Shown in pieces: positions 48,657 to 57,952 of a DNA stretch of 64,000 bases. Each line of letters begins with the position of its first letter. Position 1 is the first letter of the stretch. The notes beneath the pieces are model-generated. The model worked only from the letters and a program-made list of their open reading frames with translations. It searched no databases and was not told the origin of the DNA. The position numbers and the translations under genes were made by a program. The stretch is from an uncultured Bacteroidales bacterium (GTDB taxonomy: Bacteria > Bacteroidota > Bacteroidia > Bacteroidales > Bacteroidaceae): the NCBI GenBank assembly GCA_902800305.1, contig CADCDP010000005.1, forward strand, positions 78,856 to 142,855, in the 5' to 3' direction.

Positions 48657-50729
48657 ATGATTCTAAAGACATTATTGTTGGGAACCTGCATGACTCTCAG
48701 TATGGCAGTTTCTGCACAGGGGACATTCAAGTTCGGCACCAACGTGAACCCCGACGGCATCAAGTTCGAGGTCGATAGCCGAGGCTTCATCATCGGAGGC
48801 AAACACGTGTTGCCCGTGATGGGCGAGATACACTACAGTCGAGTGCCCGAACAGGAGTGGCGGCGCGAGCTCCAGAAGATGCGGGCTGGCGGCATCACCA
48901 TCGTGGCTACCTACGTCTTCTGGATTCACCACGAAGAGGAAGAAGGCCACTGGGACTGGAGCGGCAACAAGAACCTGCGCAAGTTCGTGGAGATTTGCCA
49001 AGAAGAACATACGCCCGTCGTGCTGCGCATCGGTCCCTTCTGCCACGGCGAAGTCTATCAAGGCGGTTTCCCCGTATGGCTCACCGACAAGGCCGCTGCC
49101 GACCCCAAGCAGTACAAGCTGCGTTCGCAAGCCCCTGGCTTCATGGAGGCCACCCACCGACTCTACAACAACATCTTCGCACAGGTGAACGGCTTGCTGT
49201 GGAAACAAGGCGGCCCCATCGTCGGCGTACAGATAGAGAACGAATGTCGTGGCCCTTGGTCTTACTACATGGCACTGAAGAACATGGCCGTGGAGACAGG
49301 CTTCGACACCCCCTTCTACACCCGTACAGGATGGCCGAAGCTGAACGGCACCGAAGAGTTCGGCAAGCTCCTACCCCTCTATGGCGACTATGCCGACGGC
49401 TTCTGGGACAGAGAACTGACCGACATGCCAGGCGACTACCCCAAAGCCTTCATCATGAAAGACACCCGTCTCTCCGCTGTCATCGCCACCGAAGCTTTAG
49501 GCACCCATCAGACCACCGAGATGAGCACCACCGACCGCTCCTACCCCTACCTCACCTGCGAACTGGGTGGCGGCATGATGCCCTCCTACCACCGCCGCAT
49601 CCGCATGACAGGCAAGGAAGTCAAGCCCCTCGCCATCTGCAAGTTAGGCTCAGGTTCCAACCTCCCAGGCTACTACATGTACCACGGCGGCACCAACCCC
49701 TACAACCCCCGACACACCATGGCTGAGACACAGGCAAGCCCCGTGACCAACTACAACGACATGCCCCACATCAGCTACGACTTCCAGACCCTGCTTGGCG
49801 AGATGGGACAGCCCAACCCCGTCTCATGGCACGAAAGCCGACTCCTCCACCAGTTCCTCGCCGACTGGGGCGACCAGCTGAGCCAGATGGATGTCGATAC
49901 CCTCTCCGACCACTACGCCCGTCGCGGCTCCTTCGAGTTCTTCAACGACTACGTCCGCATCCTCCACGAAGAAGGCACGTCGCACGTCACCCCCCGCAAC
50001 TGGCACCTGAACCCTTCCATTCTCATCGACTGGGCAACCGTCGAACCCTTCTGCCAAGCCGACGGCACCATCTACTTCATCGCCATCAACGGCAAGAAAC
50101 CCCAACTCTCCATCAACGGCAAAGTCATCACAGCCCGACCCAACAAACCCTTCAAGGCAGCAGGCATGAACTTCTGTGTGCTCTCCAGGGAGAAAGCCCA
50201 TACAGCCTACAAGATAGGCGACAGACTCCACTACTCCGACGGCATCCTCTACCAAGACGGCCAGCGCATCATGGAAGAGAAGTGGGAAGTCATCCCCACC
50301 CCAGTACACCACGTCCTGACCAAGCAACATGGCGGATTGCGCCAAGTGCCGACAGGCAGCCAAAAGGTAGCGGCACAACCCATAGAGAGCGACTGGGACA
50401 AAGCCGCCGTATGGAGCATCACCCACCTCGACCAGCTCAACGAGCACCTCGACCTATACCTGCAAGTCTCCTACCGAGGCGACATAGCCCGCATCTATGC
50501 CGACGGCATCCTCATCCAAGACAACTTCTGGAACGGGAAGCCCATGCTCGTCCGTCTCTCCCAGCTCGTCGGCAAACAAGTGGAACTCCGCATCCTTCCC
50601 CTCGGCAAGGACTACCCCATCTATCTGCAACAAGCGCAACGCGCTGAACTCGACAAAGCCCCCGACGGCATCCTCCTCTCACTCGACAGCATCCAAGTCA
50701 TCGAAAGGAATACTGAAGAAAAAGAATGA
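48657..50729 (+). CDS. GH35 beta-galactosidase, exported
   Basis: 690 residues with a signal peptide (MILKTLLLGTCMTLSMAVSAQ). The barrel opens with the GH35 hallmark FIIGGKHVLPVMGEIHYSRVP. The acid/base is Glu196 in VQIENE and the nucleophile region is around Glu302 in TCELGGGM; YYMYHGGTNPYNP is also typical. C-terminal beta domains complete the enzyme. It cleaves terminal beta-galactose from plant or host glycans, probably in the periplasm. The stop overlaps the start of the next gene by 4 bp (ATGA), a membrane-spanning regulator, so expression of the two is coupled. Confidence 0.92.
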   Translation: MILKTLLLGTCMTLSMAVSAQGTFKFGTNVNPDGIKFEVDSRGFIIGGKHVLPVMGEIHYSRVPEQEWRRELQKMRAGGITIVATYVFWIHHEEEEGHWDWSGNKNLRKFVEICQEEHTPVVLRIGPFCHGEVYQGGFPVWLTDKAAADPKQYKLRSQAPGFMEATHRLYNNIFAQVNGLLWKQGGPIVGVQIENECRGPWSYYMALKNMAVETGFDTPFYTRTGWPKLNGTEEFGKLLPLYGDYADGFWDRELTDMPGDYPKAFIMKDTRLSAVIATEALGTHQTTEMSTTDRSYPYLTCELGGGMMPSYHRRIRMTGKEVKPLAICKLGSGSNLPGYYMYHGGTNPYNPRHTMAETQASPVTNYNDMPHISYDFQTLLGEMGQPNPVSWHESRLLHQFLADWGDQLSQMDVDTLSDHYARRGSFEFFNDYVRILHEEGTSHVTPRNWHLNPSILIDWATVEPFCQADGTIYFIAINGKKPQLSINGKVITARPNKPFKAAGMNFCVLSREKAHTAYKIGDRLHYSDGILYQDGQRIMEEKWEVIPTPVHHVLTKQHGGLRQVPTGSQKVAAQPIESDWDKAAVWSITHLDQLNEHLDLYLQVSYRGDIARIYADGILIQDNFWNGKPMLVRLSQLVGKQVELRILPLGKDYPIYLQQAQRAELDKAPDGILLSLDSIQVIERNTEEKE

Positions 50730-51730
50730 AGAAAGACTTGTACATATTGATGCTCCTGTGTCTCCTGCCCTTGGCACTCCATGCAGCAGACAAGCACCAC
50801 CCACGTTCCATCGTTGGTGTGTGGATGCTGGTGAGCGAAACGGCACCCGACGGGAAGGAAACTCAGCAGATATACACACAGTACACACGCTGCAAGATAT
50901 ACGATGCCGACAGCACCTACTACACCGTGCAGCTCCACGCCGTGGGTGAGGACATGATGATACTTGCCCACGAAATGGGGCGGTATCGGCTCAACGACTC
51001 CCTCTACATGGAGCGCGACCGCGTGATGCCCTTCGAGTGGGTGGATGACACGACGTTCATCACCACCTTCGAAGGCTACAAGGAGAAGATGGTGCGCTCC
51101 AACACCATGACCGAAGAACGCCAACAGGAGATTCGGGACTTGGTGAGGAAGTACCCCGACGATGCTGATGCTCCAGTCAAGCACTTTGTGCTGTCCACCA
51201 CGGAACGGAAGTTGAAGAAGGAGAACACGCTCTTCCTATATATAATAATGTGTATGGGAGTGTTGGCGGCAGGTGTGGCGGTGTATGTCTATCGTCTGCG
51301 GAAACGGAAACGCGAGGTGGAACGGAAGTTGGCAGAGATAGAGGAAGAGCGCACCCTGCGTCCTGAGGTTGTGGCCGATGCCATGAAGCAGGTGGAGACG
51401 GAGTTCTTCCAATCAGACTACTACATGACCCTGCGGCAACGCATTAAGGCTGGAGGAAACATCAAAATTGCAGAATGGAAAGAATTGGAACAACGACTCA
51501 AGGCAATCTATCCACGTTTCAGCAGCAGTCTCTACGGACTCTACAACCTCTCGTCCACCGAGTATCAAGTGTGCCTCCTCACCAAGATACACACCCCACC
51601 CGTCGAGATAGCAGCGGTGCTGAATAAGGACAAGAGCACCATCAGTTCCATCCGCAAACGCCTCTACAAGAAGGTTTTTGGCAAGGAAGGGAGCGGAAAA
51701 GAATGGGACGAGTTTATCCTTTCATTATAA
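50726..51730 (+). CDS. Membrane-spanning one-component regulator (periplasmic sensor plus HTH)
   Basis: 334 residues. A signal peptide or first helix (1-20) is followed by a periplasmic beta-rich domain that resembles DUF4488/lipocalin-like (SIVGVWMLVSETAPDGKETQQIY), a membrane helix at about 168-189, a charged coiled-coil linker (190-215), and a cytoplasmic C-terminal HTH of LuxR-like character (LSSTEYQVCLLTKIHTPPVEIAAVLNKDKS in part, then TISSIRKRLYKKVFG). It would sense an exported signal and bind DNA directly through the membrane. Start overlap with the GH35 gene suggests it senses or controls that galactoside pathway. No two-component motifs are present. Confidence 0.75.
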   Translation: MKKDLYILMLLCLLPLALHAADKHHPRSIVGVWMLVSETAPDGKETQQIYTQYTRCKIYDADSTYYTVQLHAVGEDMMILAHEMGRYRLNDSLYMERDRVMPFEWVDDTTFITTFEGYKEKMVRSNTMTEERQQEIRDLVRKYPDDADAPVKHFVLSTTERKLKKENTLFLYIIMCMGVLAAGVAVYVYRLRKRKREVERKLAEIEEERTLRPEVVADAMKQVETEFFQSDYYMTLRQRIKAGGNIKIAEWKELEQRLKAIYPRFSSSLYGLYNLSSTEYQVCLLTKIHTPPVEIAAVLNKDKSTISSIRKRLYKKVFGKEGSGKEWDEFILSL

Positions 51731-51741
51731 GAATGTTACAG

Positions 51742-51773
51742 AGAGTTTGCAAACTATTTGCAAACTCTTTTTT
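51742..51773 (+). terminator. Intrinsic terminator after the regulator
   Basis: AGAGTTTGCAAA (51742-51753) pairs with TTTGCAAACTCT (51757-51768) around CTA, followed by five T residues. Confidence 0.88.
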
Positions 51774-51839
51774 GTGTCTTTAATACAAATGTCAACCATT
51801 TGCCAACCCGAAAAGTTGGTGTATTCGGCGAAAAAAACG

Positions 51840-51847
51840 TACCTTTG
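51840..51847 (+). promoter_or_regulatory. Promoter -7 element (TACCTTTG) of the TlpA-like gene
   Basis: Matches TAnnTTTG, 40 bp before the ATG at 51887. Confidence 0.65.
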
Positions 51848-51886
51848 GACAGAAATTGAAATACTAACTTTAAAAACAAAACCAGG

Positions 51887-52972
51887 ATGAAAAAGATTTT
51901 CATGGCAATGTGTGCCTTGGTGCTGACGCTGTCGGCACAGGCACAGGAGGCTGTCAAGGCTCAACAAGTGAAGTACACCGTCAAGGGTGTCAGTAAGGAA
52001 AACGGCAAGATGGTCTATCTCGAAGACAGGTTGACTTCGAAGCCAGTGGATAGCACTCTTGTTGCCAAGGGGAAGTTCACGTTCAAAGGTCAGGCAGATA
52101 AGGATGCCATTTTTGCCATCACGTTCGACAAGGACGATTGGCGCAGTTGGCGGACATTGTTTTTCAACGATGGCAAGCCAGTCAGCGTCAACATGAACGA
52201 CAGCACACTGAAGGGTTCGCCACTGAACGAGCGTCTTTCCTATTATAATATAGAGGTGCTGGGAAAGCCGAGCTATTATTATCCCGAACATCAATACGAG
52301 ATGGTGAAGAAGATGTTTGAAGAGGAGCGTGAGACCCTCTTGCCTGCTGCACTCATCGTGGAAGGTCAAAGGGCTTTTGGAACGGAAGGATTGACTGGTA
52401 TTCTGGAAGAGAAACCCATCTACGCTGAGCATCCATACGTGAAACAATATGAGGAGTGGCTGAAGCGGCTAGCTACGGCAACTGTCGTCGTGACGTCTGG
52501 CAAAACTGAAGAACAGAAAGCCGCTGACCGAGAAGCAAAGAACGCCTTTATCGGTCAGCAGTTCACCGACTTCGAGATGGCCGACACGCTGGGTACGATG
52601 CACAAGTTGAGCGAGTACGTCGGCAACGGACATTGGCTGTTTGTTGACTTCTGGGCTTCGTGGTGTGGCCCCTGCCGTGCCGAGATGCCCAATGTGGTGG
52701 CAGCATACGAGAAATACCACGCGAAAGGACTGGAAATTGTCGGTGTTTCGCTGGACGGTCAGAAGGAACCGTGGGTGAAAGCCATTGCCAAGCTGAACAT
52801 GCCGTGGGTACACCTCTCCGAGCTGAAAGCTTGGGAGTCGTTGATTACCAAAGTCTATAAAATCAATGCCATCCCCGACAACCTGCTCATCGACCCACAA
52901 GGCAAGATTGTGGCACGCAACTTGCGTGAGGAGGCACTGCATGAGAAGTTAAAGGAAGTGTTGGGAGAATAG
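51887..52972 (+). CDS. TlpA-like thiol-disulfide oxidoreductase with DUF4369-like domain
   Basis: 361 residues. A signal peptide (MKKIFMAMCALVLTLSAQAQ) is followed by a beta-sandwich DUF4369-like domain (about 27-120: YTVKGVSKENGKMVYLEDRL in part) and a thioredoxin-fold AhpC/TSA-TlpA domain with the active site WCGPC at 259-263 and the cis-proline region AIPDNLLIDPQGK. Periplasmic disulfide exchange is expected. Such proteins are numerous in Bacteroidales, and the substrate is not identifiable. It has its own promoter and stands alone. Confidence 0.9.
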   Translation: MKKIFMAMCALVLTLSAQAQEAVKAQQVKYTVKGVSKENGKMVYLEDRLTSKPVDSTLVAKGKFTFKGQADKDAIFAITFDKDDWRSWRTLFFNDGKPVSVNMNDSTLKGSPLNERLSYYNIEVLGKPSYYYPEHQYEMVKKMFEEERETLLPAALIVEGQRAFGTEGLTGILEEKPIYAEHPYVKQYEEWLKRLATATVVVTSGKTEEQKAADREAKNAFIGQQFTDFEMADTLGTMHKLSEYVGNGHWLFVDFWASWCGPCRAEMPNVVAAYEKYHAKGLEIVGVSLDGQKEPWVKAIAKLNMPWVHLSELKAWESLITKVYKINAIPDNLLIDPQGKIVARNLREEALHEKLKEVLGE

Positions 52973-53175
52973 GAACGGTATCGACAAGGGATTAAATTAA
53001 ATGTAAGACAGTTAAAAGGGCAACCGTGTGTGGGAACAGACAGGCTTCTGTAACGAAGCGCAGGATGCCATTGTGCAAGAACCGAACAAAGTGCTGAAAG
53101 AAGAAAAATAGAAAAAAGTTGTATCACGGGGTTTGTTTTTCCTGCTTCTGAGGGGTTATCATCATAAAAGACGTG
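52973..53175. other. Spacer with no clear feature
   Basis: About 200 bp before the sigma factor gene. I see no convincing TAnnTTTG element or strong hairpin; a weak word TATCACGGGGTTTG lies near 53123. Confidence 0.4.
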
Positions 53176-53655
53176 ATGGAACGAGAGATTGTGAGACATC
53201 TGTTCATGCAACACTACGCTAAGATGCAGCGAGTGGCACGCACCCTATTGTACGACGAGCAGGAAAGCGAGGATGTAGTGAGCGACATCTTCGAGTACTT
53301 GCTTCGTAGGCAGTCAGAACTGTTGCCAAGTACAGAGGAACGATACTTGCTGACGAGCGTTCGCAACCAATGTCTGAAACGACTGCGGCATGAACAGGTA
53401 AAAAGGGATGCCGCCGAAAGCCAAACCCATGAAACGTCGGACGATGCCGAGGACGACCGAATTACTGACATCGTGGAGTTCGTCGTAGGACACCTTTCGG
53501 AACAGAAACAACGCATCTTCCACCTTCGCTTCATGGAAGGGTACAGCTACGAGGATATTGCCATCGCTGAGGGCATCAGCCGTGTGGCTGTCTGGAAACA
53601 TCTGTCGTACATCATCACGGAAATAAAGCAACACTTTAATTCCCCAAAGCTATGA
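53176..53655 (+). CDS. ECF-type RNA polymerase sigma factor
   Basis: 159 residues (ATG 53176; a GTG one codon earlier is possible). The region 2 helix is QRVARTLLYDEQESEDVVSDIF (partly conserved) and region 4 is HLRFMEGYSYEDIA followed by the HTH EGISRVAVWKHLSYII. It should direct transcription of the receptor operon it heads. The stop overlaps the anti-sigma start (ATGA), and that gene in turn overlaps the receptor gene, a compact trans-envelope signalling operon. Confidence 0.93.
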   Translation: MEREIVRHLFMQHYAKMQRVARTLLYDEQESEDVVSDIFEYLLRRQSELLPSTEERYLLTSVRNQCLKRLRHEQVKRDAAESQTHETSDDAEDDRITDIVEFVVGHLSEQKQRIFHLRFMEGYSYEDIAIAEGISRVAVWKHLSYIITEIKQHFNSPKL

Positions 53656-54197
53656 TGCACCCAGACGACAACAAGCGGTTGTTCCTCGACATGCAGGAGC
53701 ACCCCGAAAGCTATTCCGACGAGCAGTTGGAAGCCATGATAGAAGACCTCGACCGCACACAAGACCTCGAAGCAGCGTGGCAACGGTTCGAGCGGAAGAA
53801 CCACGTTCAGAAACCAACCTCTCGACGTTGGCTGCACATCGCCGCCATGTTTGCAGGAGTTCTCTTCGTGGCTGGCATCGCATGGGCTGCCGTTCATGTA
53901 GTCAGCACGATGAAGCAAGCATCCGAGGTGATGGAAGTACAACCATCTGCCACACCTGTCCACTTCGACAACGCCACGCTCGACAGCATCCTCACCGTGG
54001 TTTCTGCCCACTATCGGAAGTCCGTCGCTTTCCGCGACGAGGCATCACGTCGCATGAAACTCATCATGACGTGGCAACCCGACGCATCGCTTTCCGACTT
54101 TCTCGAACGCCTCAATGCCTTCGACGGATTGACTCTGTACATACAGAACGACACCATCATCGTCATACAAACCAACGAAGGGGAGGACGAGCCATGA
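53652..54197 (+). CDS. Anti-sigma factor with one membrane helix and STN-like periplasmic domain
   Basis: 181 residues. The cytoplasmic part (1-58) is acidic and helical and would hold the sigma factor. There is one membrane helix at about 60-82 (LHIAAMFAGVLFVAGIAWAA). The periplasmic part (about 102-172) resembles the C-terminal DUF4974 domain of FecR-type regulators, with VHFDNATLDSILTVVSAHY and FDGLTLYIQNDTIIV. The central FecR domain appears to be missing, so it is a shortened anti-sigma. It overlaps genes on both sides by 4 bp. Confidence 0.82.
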   Translation: MMHPDDNKRLFLDMQEHPESYSDEQLEAMIEDLDRTQDLEAAWQRFERKNHVQKPTSRRWLHIAAMFAGVLFVAGIAWAAVHVVSTMKQASEVMEVQPSATPVHFDNATLDSILTVVSAHYRKSVAFRDEASRRMKLIMTWQPDASLSDFLERLNAFDGLTLYIQNDTIIVIQTNEGEDEP

Positions 54198-57100
54198 TGA
54201 AGCGACTGACTCTCTTGCTCCTGTTCCTTGCCACGCTGAATCTCCATGCCCAAACTGTCAGTCACGACTTCCATAACACCCCTTTGCTCGAAGCCCTGCA
54301 AACCATCAATCGCGAACCGTCCGACTACACCATCGATGTCCTTTCCGACGGGCTTAACGGACTAACTACTTCCGTCAAGGTGAAAAACCTCTCCGTACCC
54401 GATGCCGTGAAGCGCATCTGCAAAAGGCTGCCCGTGAAGGTGAAGGTCAAGGGACACCTGATGAGTGTGCAGTTGAGAAAAGATGCTCCCAAGGAGCGCG
54501 AGGTGGCGATGAGCGGCTGTGTGATAGATGGTTTCCTGAAGAAGCCGTTGCCCGATGCCAAGGTGTCGGTGTGCCGTGCCGACAGCAGCGTGCTCATCGA
54601 CTCTGTGCCCATCGTTAGGATATACCGCAGTAGCACCCAAAACCTCCAATATGCCTACTATGCAGCCTCGATGAAGACGAAGGAGAAGACATTGTTGGTA
54701 CGCGCACAGCTGGATGGCTATGCTGATGCGTGGCAGCGTGTAAGCACCGACGAGAGTGCCACCATCAACGTTCCCAATTTAGAGATGCGCAAGGTGCGCT
54801 CCATTACCCTGAAGGAAGTGGTGGTGACCGCCACGAAAATCAAGATGTTCTACAGAGGCGACACCATCGTTTATGATGCCACCGCCTTCCAGATGCCCGA
54901 AGGTTCCATGCTCGACGACCTCATCCGTCAGTTGCCTGGCGTGACGATGAACGAACAAGGCGAAATCTTTGTCAACGGGCGTAAGGTGGATGAACTGCTC
55001 TTGGGTTCTCGCACCTTCTTTGGTGGCAACAAGCAGGTGCTGATGGAGAACCTGCCTTACTACACGGTAAAGCACCTCAAGGTCTATGAGAAGCAGTCGG
55101 ACAAGAGCCGTGCCTTGGGCTACGATGTGGAGCCGCGAAGCTATGTGATGGATGTGATTCTGAAAGACGAGTATAGCCGAGGTTATATCGGTAATGTGGA
55201 AGTGGCTGGAGGTACAGAGGACAGGTGGCTGGGGCGTGGCTTCCTTCTTGGCTTTACCGACCAACTGCGCTTCACCCTGCTTGCCAATGCTAACAATGTG
55301 AATGAGGGTCGCCACATCGGGCAGACCGACCAATGGACACCAGAACGTCAGCCACGCTGGCTACAGACCACTCACAGTGTGGCAGGGGAAATCAGCTATC
55401 AGTCGGCAGACGAGAGTGTGAAAGAGACCTTCCGTGCCGATTACACTTCCTCCACCGATGAATTGACCCAGCGGAAACGCCGTGAGCAGTTCCTCACGGT
55501 CTGCACACCCACCTCGCTCTCTGAGTCCTACAACCGCTCTGGTACGAAGAAGCTGACGCTCCACAACTCGTTAAGCCTGTCGCATCCCAACACCATGGGG
55601 AAGCTATGGCCAGCGTGGCTTTCCATGAATGCTGACTACAGCTATGCCCGTCGCGATGGCTGGTTCAACTCCGCTTTCGACGAGTGGAACGACTCGCTCA
55701 CCATCTCGCAACGCACCGCTGGCATGAGAGAGGGCAAGGCATGGAACGGCTTGCTCGAAGTCTCTGGGGCCTTCAAGATGGGAGGCAAAGAACAGAACCT
55801 GACGTTCAACATCAAAGTTGAGCACACCAACGATGAGAGCGAGCAAGCTTGCCGCTACAGGACACAGAATCATGCCTCCTCCATCCTCTATGTTGCGAAC
55901 ACGTCGCAGCAACACAATGCCTCCTTCCTCTTCGACCGCACCACCAACATTTCCTCTCACTTCGGTTGGAACACGGCGGTGGCAAAGGAAGTCAATCTTC
56001 TCATTACCGATTTTGTTTCCTTCCGCCATCAGCACAACCGCGACAACCTCCACCATCCCGACACCCTCCTGCTGCCATCACAAATCGAAGCTCTTGCTGC
56101 CATCACCGACCTTGCCAACTCTTACGACAGCCACGACAGCAACTGGTCGAACGACCTAGTTTTCAGGCTTATGAAGCGTGCCTACTACATACACCCCGAT
56201 ATCCACTATAGGATTGACTATGCCCCTTGGCTCCTGCAAATCAGTATGCCTCTCCAACATGAGCGGCTGCACTATCAGCGTGGCAAACTTGACACGTTGG
56301 CGCACCAAACGGTGCTTCTTCCCAACGTGAGCTTCGACTACCGCAACGTGTGGAAGAATGGTATGCGTGACTTCCGTTTTAGTTACCATTACGGTGAATG
56401 GAAGGTGAACCTGCTCGACCGCATCACCTTCCGCGACGACAGCCAGCCGCTCGTCGTGAAACTTGGCAATCCCGACCTGAAACGTTCGACTCAGAGTCGC
56501 TTCAGGGCAGAATACTATGGGCGCACCGTGCCACGCCAAGCGCAATACAATCTATCGGCATCTTTCAACTACTACCACCGCATCGTGGCACAGTCGCTCG
56601 CCTACGACCCGACGAGTGGTGTCTATACGTACAAACCCATGAACATCAACGGAACCTATGAGGCGCATGCCCATTTTGGCACAAACCAGAACATCGACAA
56701 GAAACGCTATTGGTCGTGGCACATCAACGGGGGAACAGCATGGAACCACGCCAAAGACCACGTCTTTACCAGCGACCCTATGCTCGACGGTTCATCCGTC
56801 GAGACCCAAAGTCACATCAACACCGTCAACACACTCACCCTTTACAGCGGCGGCAACCTCAGCTTCAACAAGAAGACCCTCAATGTCCGTGCCGTGTACA
56901 GTCTTAACTGGCGGCACAGCGATGGAATCCCGCACTCGACAGTTTCCCCATCAAGTGAATTCAATGCCCTCGACTTCCAGTACGGATTCGAGGCTCGCTA
57001 CACCACACCTCCCCTTTGGGGCATGAAGATGGATGGTCTCACCATCTCCGCCGATGGTACGATGTTCAGTCGTCGTGGCTATGGCAGCAACGAACTGAAC

Positions 57101-57316
57101 ACCGACGACTTGGTGGTCAATGCCTCCCTCAGTCAGCCGCTCTTCAAAGGTAAACTCATCACCCGTCTCGAAGTCTTCGACCTGCTGCATCAGCTTTCCA
57201 ACACCCACTACGAGGTCAATGCTCTGGGTCGCACCGTGACTTGGTATCGCTCCCTGCCGCACTACGTCATGTTGCATTTGGTGTATCACTTCAACAAAAA
57301 TCCGAAGAAGAAGTGA
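54194..57316 (+). CDS. TonB-dependent receptor with N-terminal STN-like domain
   Basis: 1040 residues. After a signal peptide (MMKRLTLLLLFLATLNLHAQ) comes an STN-like domain (about 21-90, DFHNTPLLEALQTINREPSD), a carboxypeptidase-regulatory-like domain and a plug (LKEVVVTATKIKMFYRGDTIV, with MLDDLIRQLPGV). A barrel of the OMP_b-brl_3 kind follows and ends YHFNKNPKKK. The STN domain is the part that normally touches the anti-sigma in the periplasm, so ligand binding outside should release the sigma factor. No SusD partner follows, so it is not a classical Sus pair; the ligand is unknown. ATG 54194 is chosen over a longer frame that runs through the anti-sigma gene. Confidence 0.88.
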   Translation: MMKRLTLLLLFLATLNLHAQTVSHDFHNTPLLEALQTINREPSDYTIDVLSDGLNGLTTSVKVKNLSVPDAVKRICKRLPVKVKVKGHLMSVQLRKDAPKEREVAMSGCVIDGFLKKPLPDAKVSVCRADSSVLIDSVPIVRIYRSSTQNLQYAYYAASMKTKEKTLLVRAQLDGYADAWQRVSTDESATINVPNLEMRKVRSITLKEVVVTATKIKMFYRGDTIVYDATAFQMPEGSMLDDLIRQLPGVTMNEQGEIFVNGRKVDELLLGSRTFFGGNKQVLMENLPYYTVKHLKVYEKQSDKSRALGYDVEPRSYVMDVILKDEYSRGYIGNVEVAGGTEDRWLGRGFLLGFTDQLRFTLLANANNVNEGRHIGQTDQWTPERQPRWLQTTHSVAGEISYQSADESVKETFRADYTSSTDELTQRKRREQFLTVCTPTSLSESYNRSGTKKLTLHNSLSLSHPNTMGKLWPAWLSMNADYSYARRDGWFNSAFDEWNDSLTISQRTAGMREGKAWNGLLEVSGAFKMGGKEQNLTFNIKVEHTNDESEQACRYRTQNHASSILYVANTSQQHNASFLFDRTTNISSHFGWNTAVAKEVNLLITDFVSFRHQHNRDNLHHPDTLLLPSQIEALAAITDLANSYDSHDSNWSNDLVFRLMKRAYYIHPDIHYRIDYAPWLLQISMPLQHERLHYQRGKLDTLAHQTVLLPNVSFDYRNVWKNGMRDFRFSYHYGEWKVNLLDRITFRDDSQPLVVKLGNPDLKRSTQSRFRAEYYGRTVPRQAQYNLSASFNYYHRIVAQSLAYDPTSGVYTYKPMNINGTYEAHAHFGTNQNIDKKRYWSWHINGGTAWNHAKDHVFTSDPMLDGSSVETQSHINTVNTLTLYSGGNLSFNKKTLNVRAVYSLNWRHSDGIPHSTVSPSSEFNALDFQYGFEARYTTPPLWGMKMDGLTISADGTMFSRRGYGSNELNTDDLVVNASLSQPLFKGKLITRLEVFDLLHQLSNTHYEVNALGRTVTWYRSLPHYVMLHLVYHFNKNPKKK

Positions 57317-57871
57317 TATGTTTGCGGACAGTTTACGTATATCTATATAGAAAAGATAATACATCTTGAGAGTAATTAAAGATCAGTTAAACAGTACGTG
57401 TACACAACCTCCCCATCCGCAGCGATGCGTGTGGGGAGTTTCTTTAAACATGATCAATCATGTTATATCAAAGAAACACCTCCAAACACCTACGCTCGCA
57501 CCCCCAAAGACGGTCTGAGTCACAGCGGTAGTGGCGGTGTGACTCAGACCGAGGGTGTCGGTGTGACTCACACCGTTTTGGAGGTGGTTAGCAGGGTGCT
57601 TTCCAAAAGATGGGATTTAACACCTTGTGGGGTATTTGATTGGGTGACCGTCGGTGGCTATCTCTGCAAGACGGCCACTTGCGAACTGCATGCACGGAGG
57701 TGGTTGTGCGCTAAGCCACAAACGGTTGCACAGCATCACAAGATTGTGTGGGCGCTTCGCTAAATGATAAAGGATAAATGAAAAAGGATAAATGAAAAAG
57801 GAACATGGATTTTTTCAGTAAGGGAAAGTTCTTTTTTTCTCGTAATGCTTTGTGTGTTATGAAAAAAGCGG
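57317..57871. repeat. Repeat-rich spacer: palindromic GTGACTCA words and an AAATGAT array
   Basis: GGTCTGAGTCACA (57512-57524) pairs perfectly with 57538-57550, and GGTGTGACTCACACC (about 57560-57574) is itself palindromic. The segment 57747-57781 is identical over 35 nt to 63752-63786 and leads into GATAAATG/AAAAAGGATAAATG units to about 57800. A 121-codon frame (57398-57763) crosses all this but looks non-genic. Confidence 0.75.
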
Positions 57872-57879
57872 TATCTTTG
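57872..57879 (+). promoter_or_regulatory. Promoter -7 element (TATCTTTG) of the PL11 gene
   Basis: Matches TAnnTTTG; leader of about 70 nt before the ATG at 57953. Confidence 0.65.
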
Positions 57880-57952
57880 CAGCCGATTTTAACAATCAAT
57901 TACTACTACTTATTATTTATTAATCTATATTTTCTAACTAACTAAACTAACT

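Noticed and set aside
57398..57763. A 121-codon frame between the TonB receptor and PL11
   Set aside because: It crosses the GTGACTCA palindromes and ends within the dispersed repeat; composition looks non-coding.
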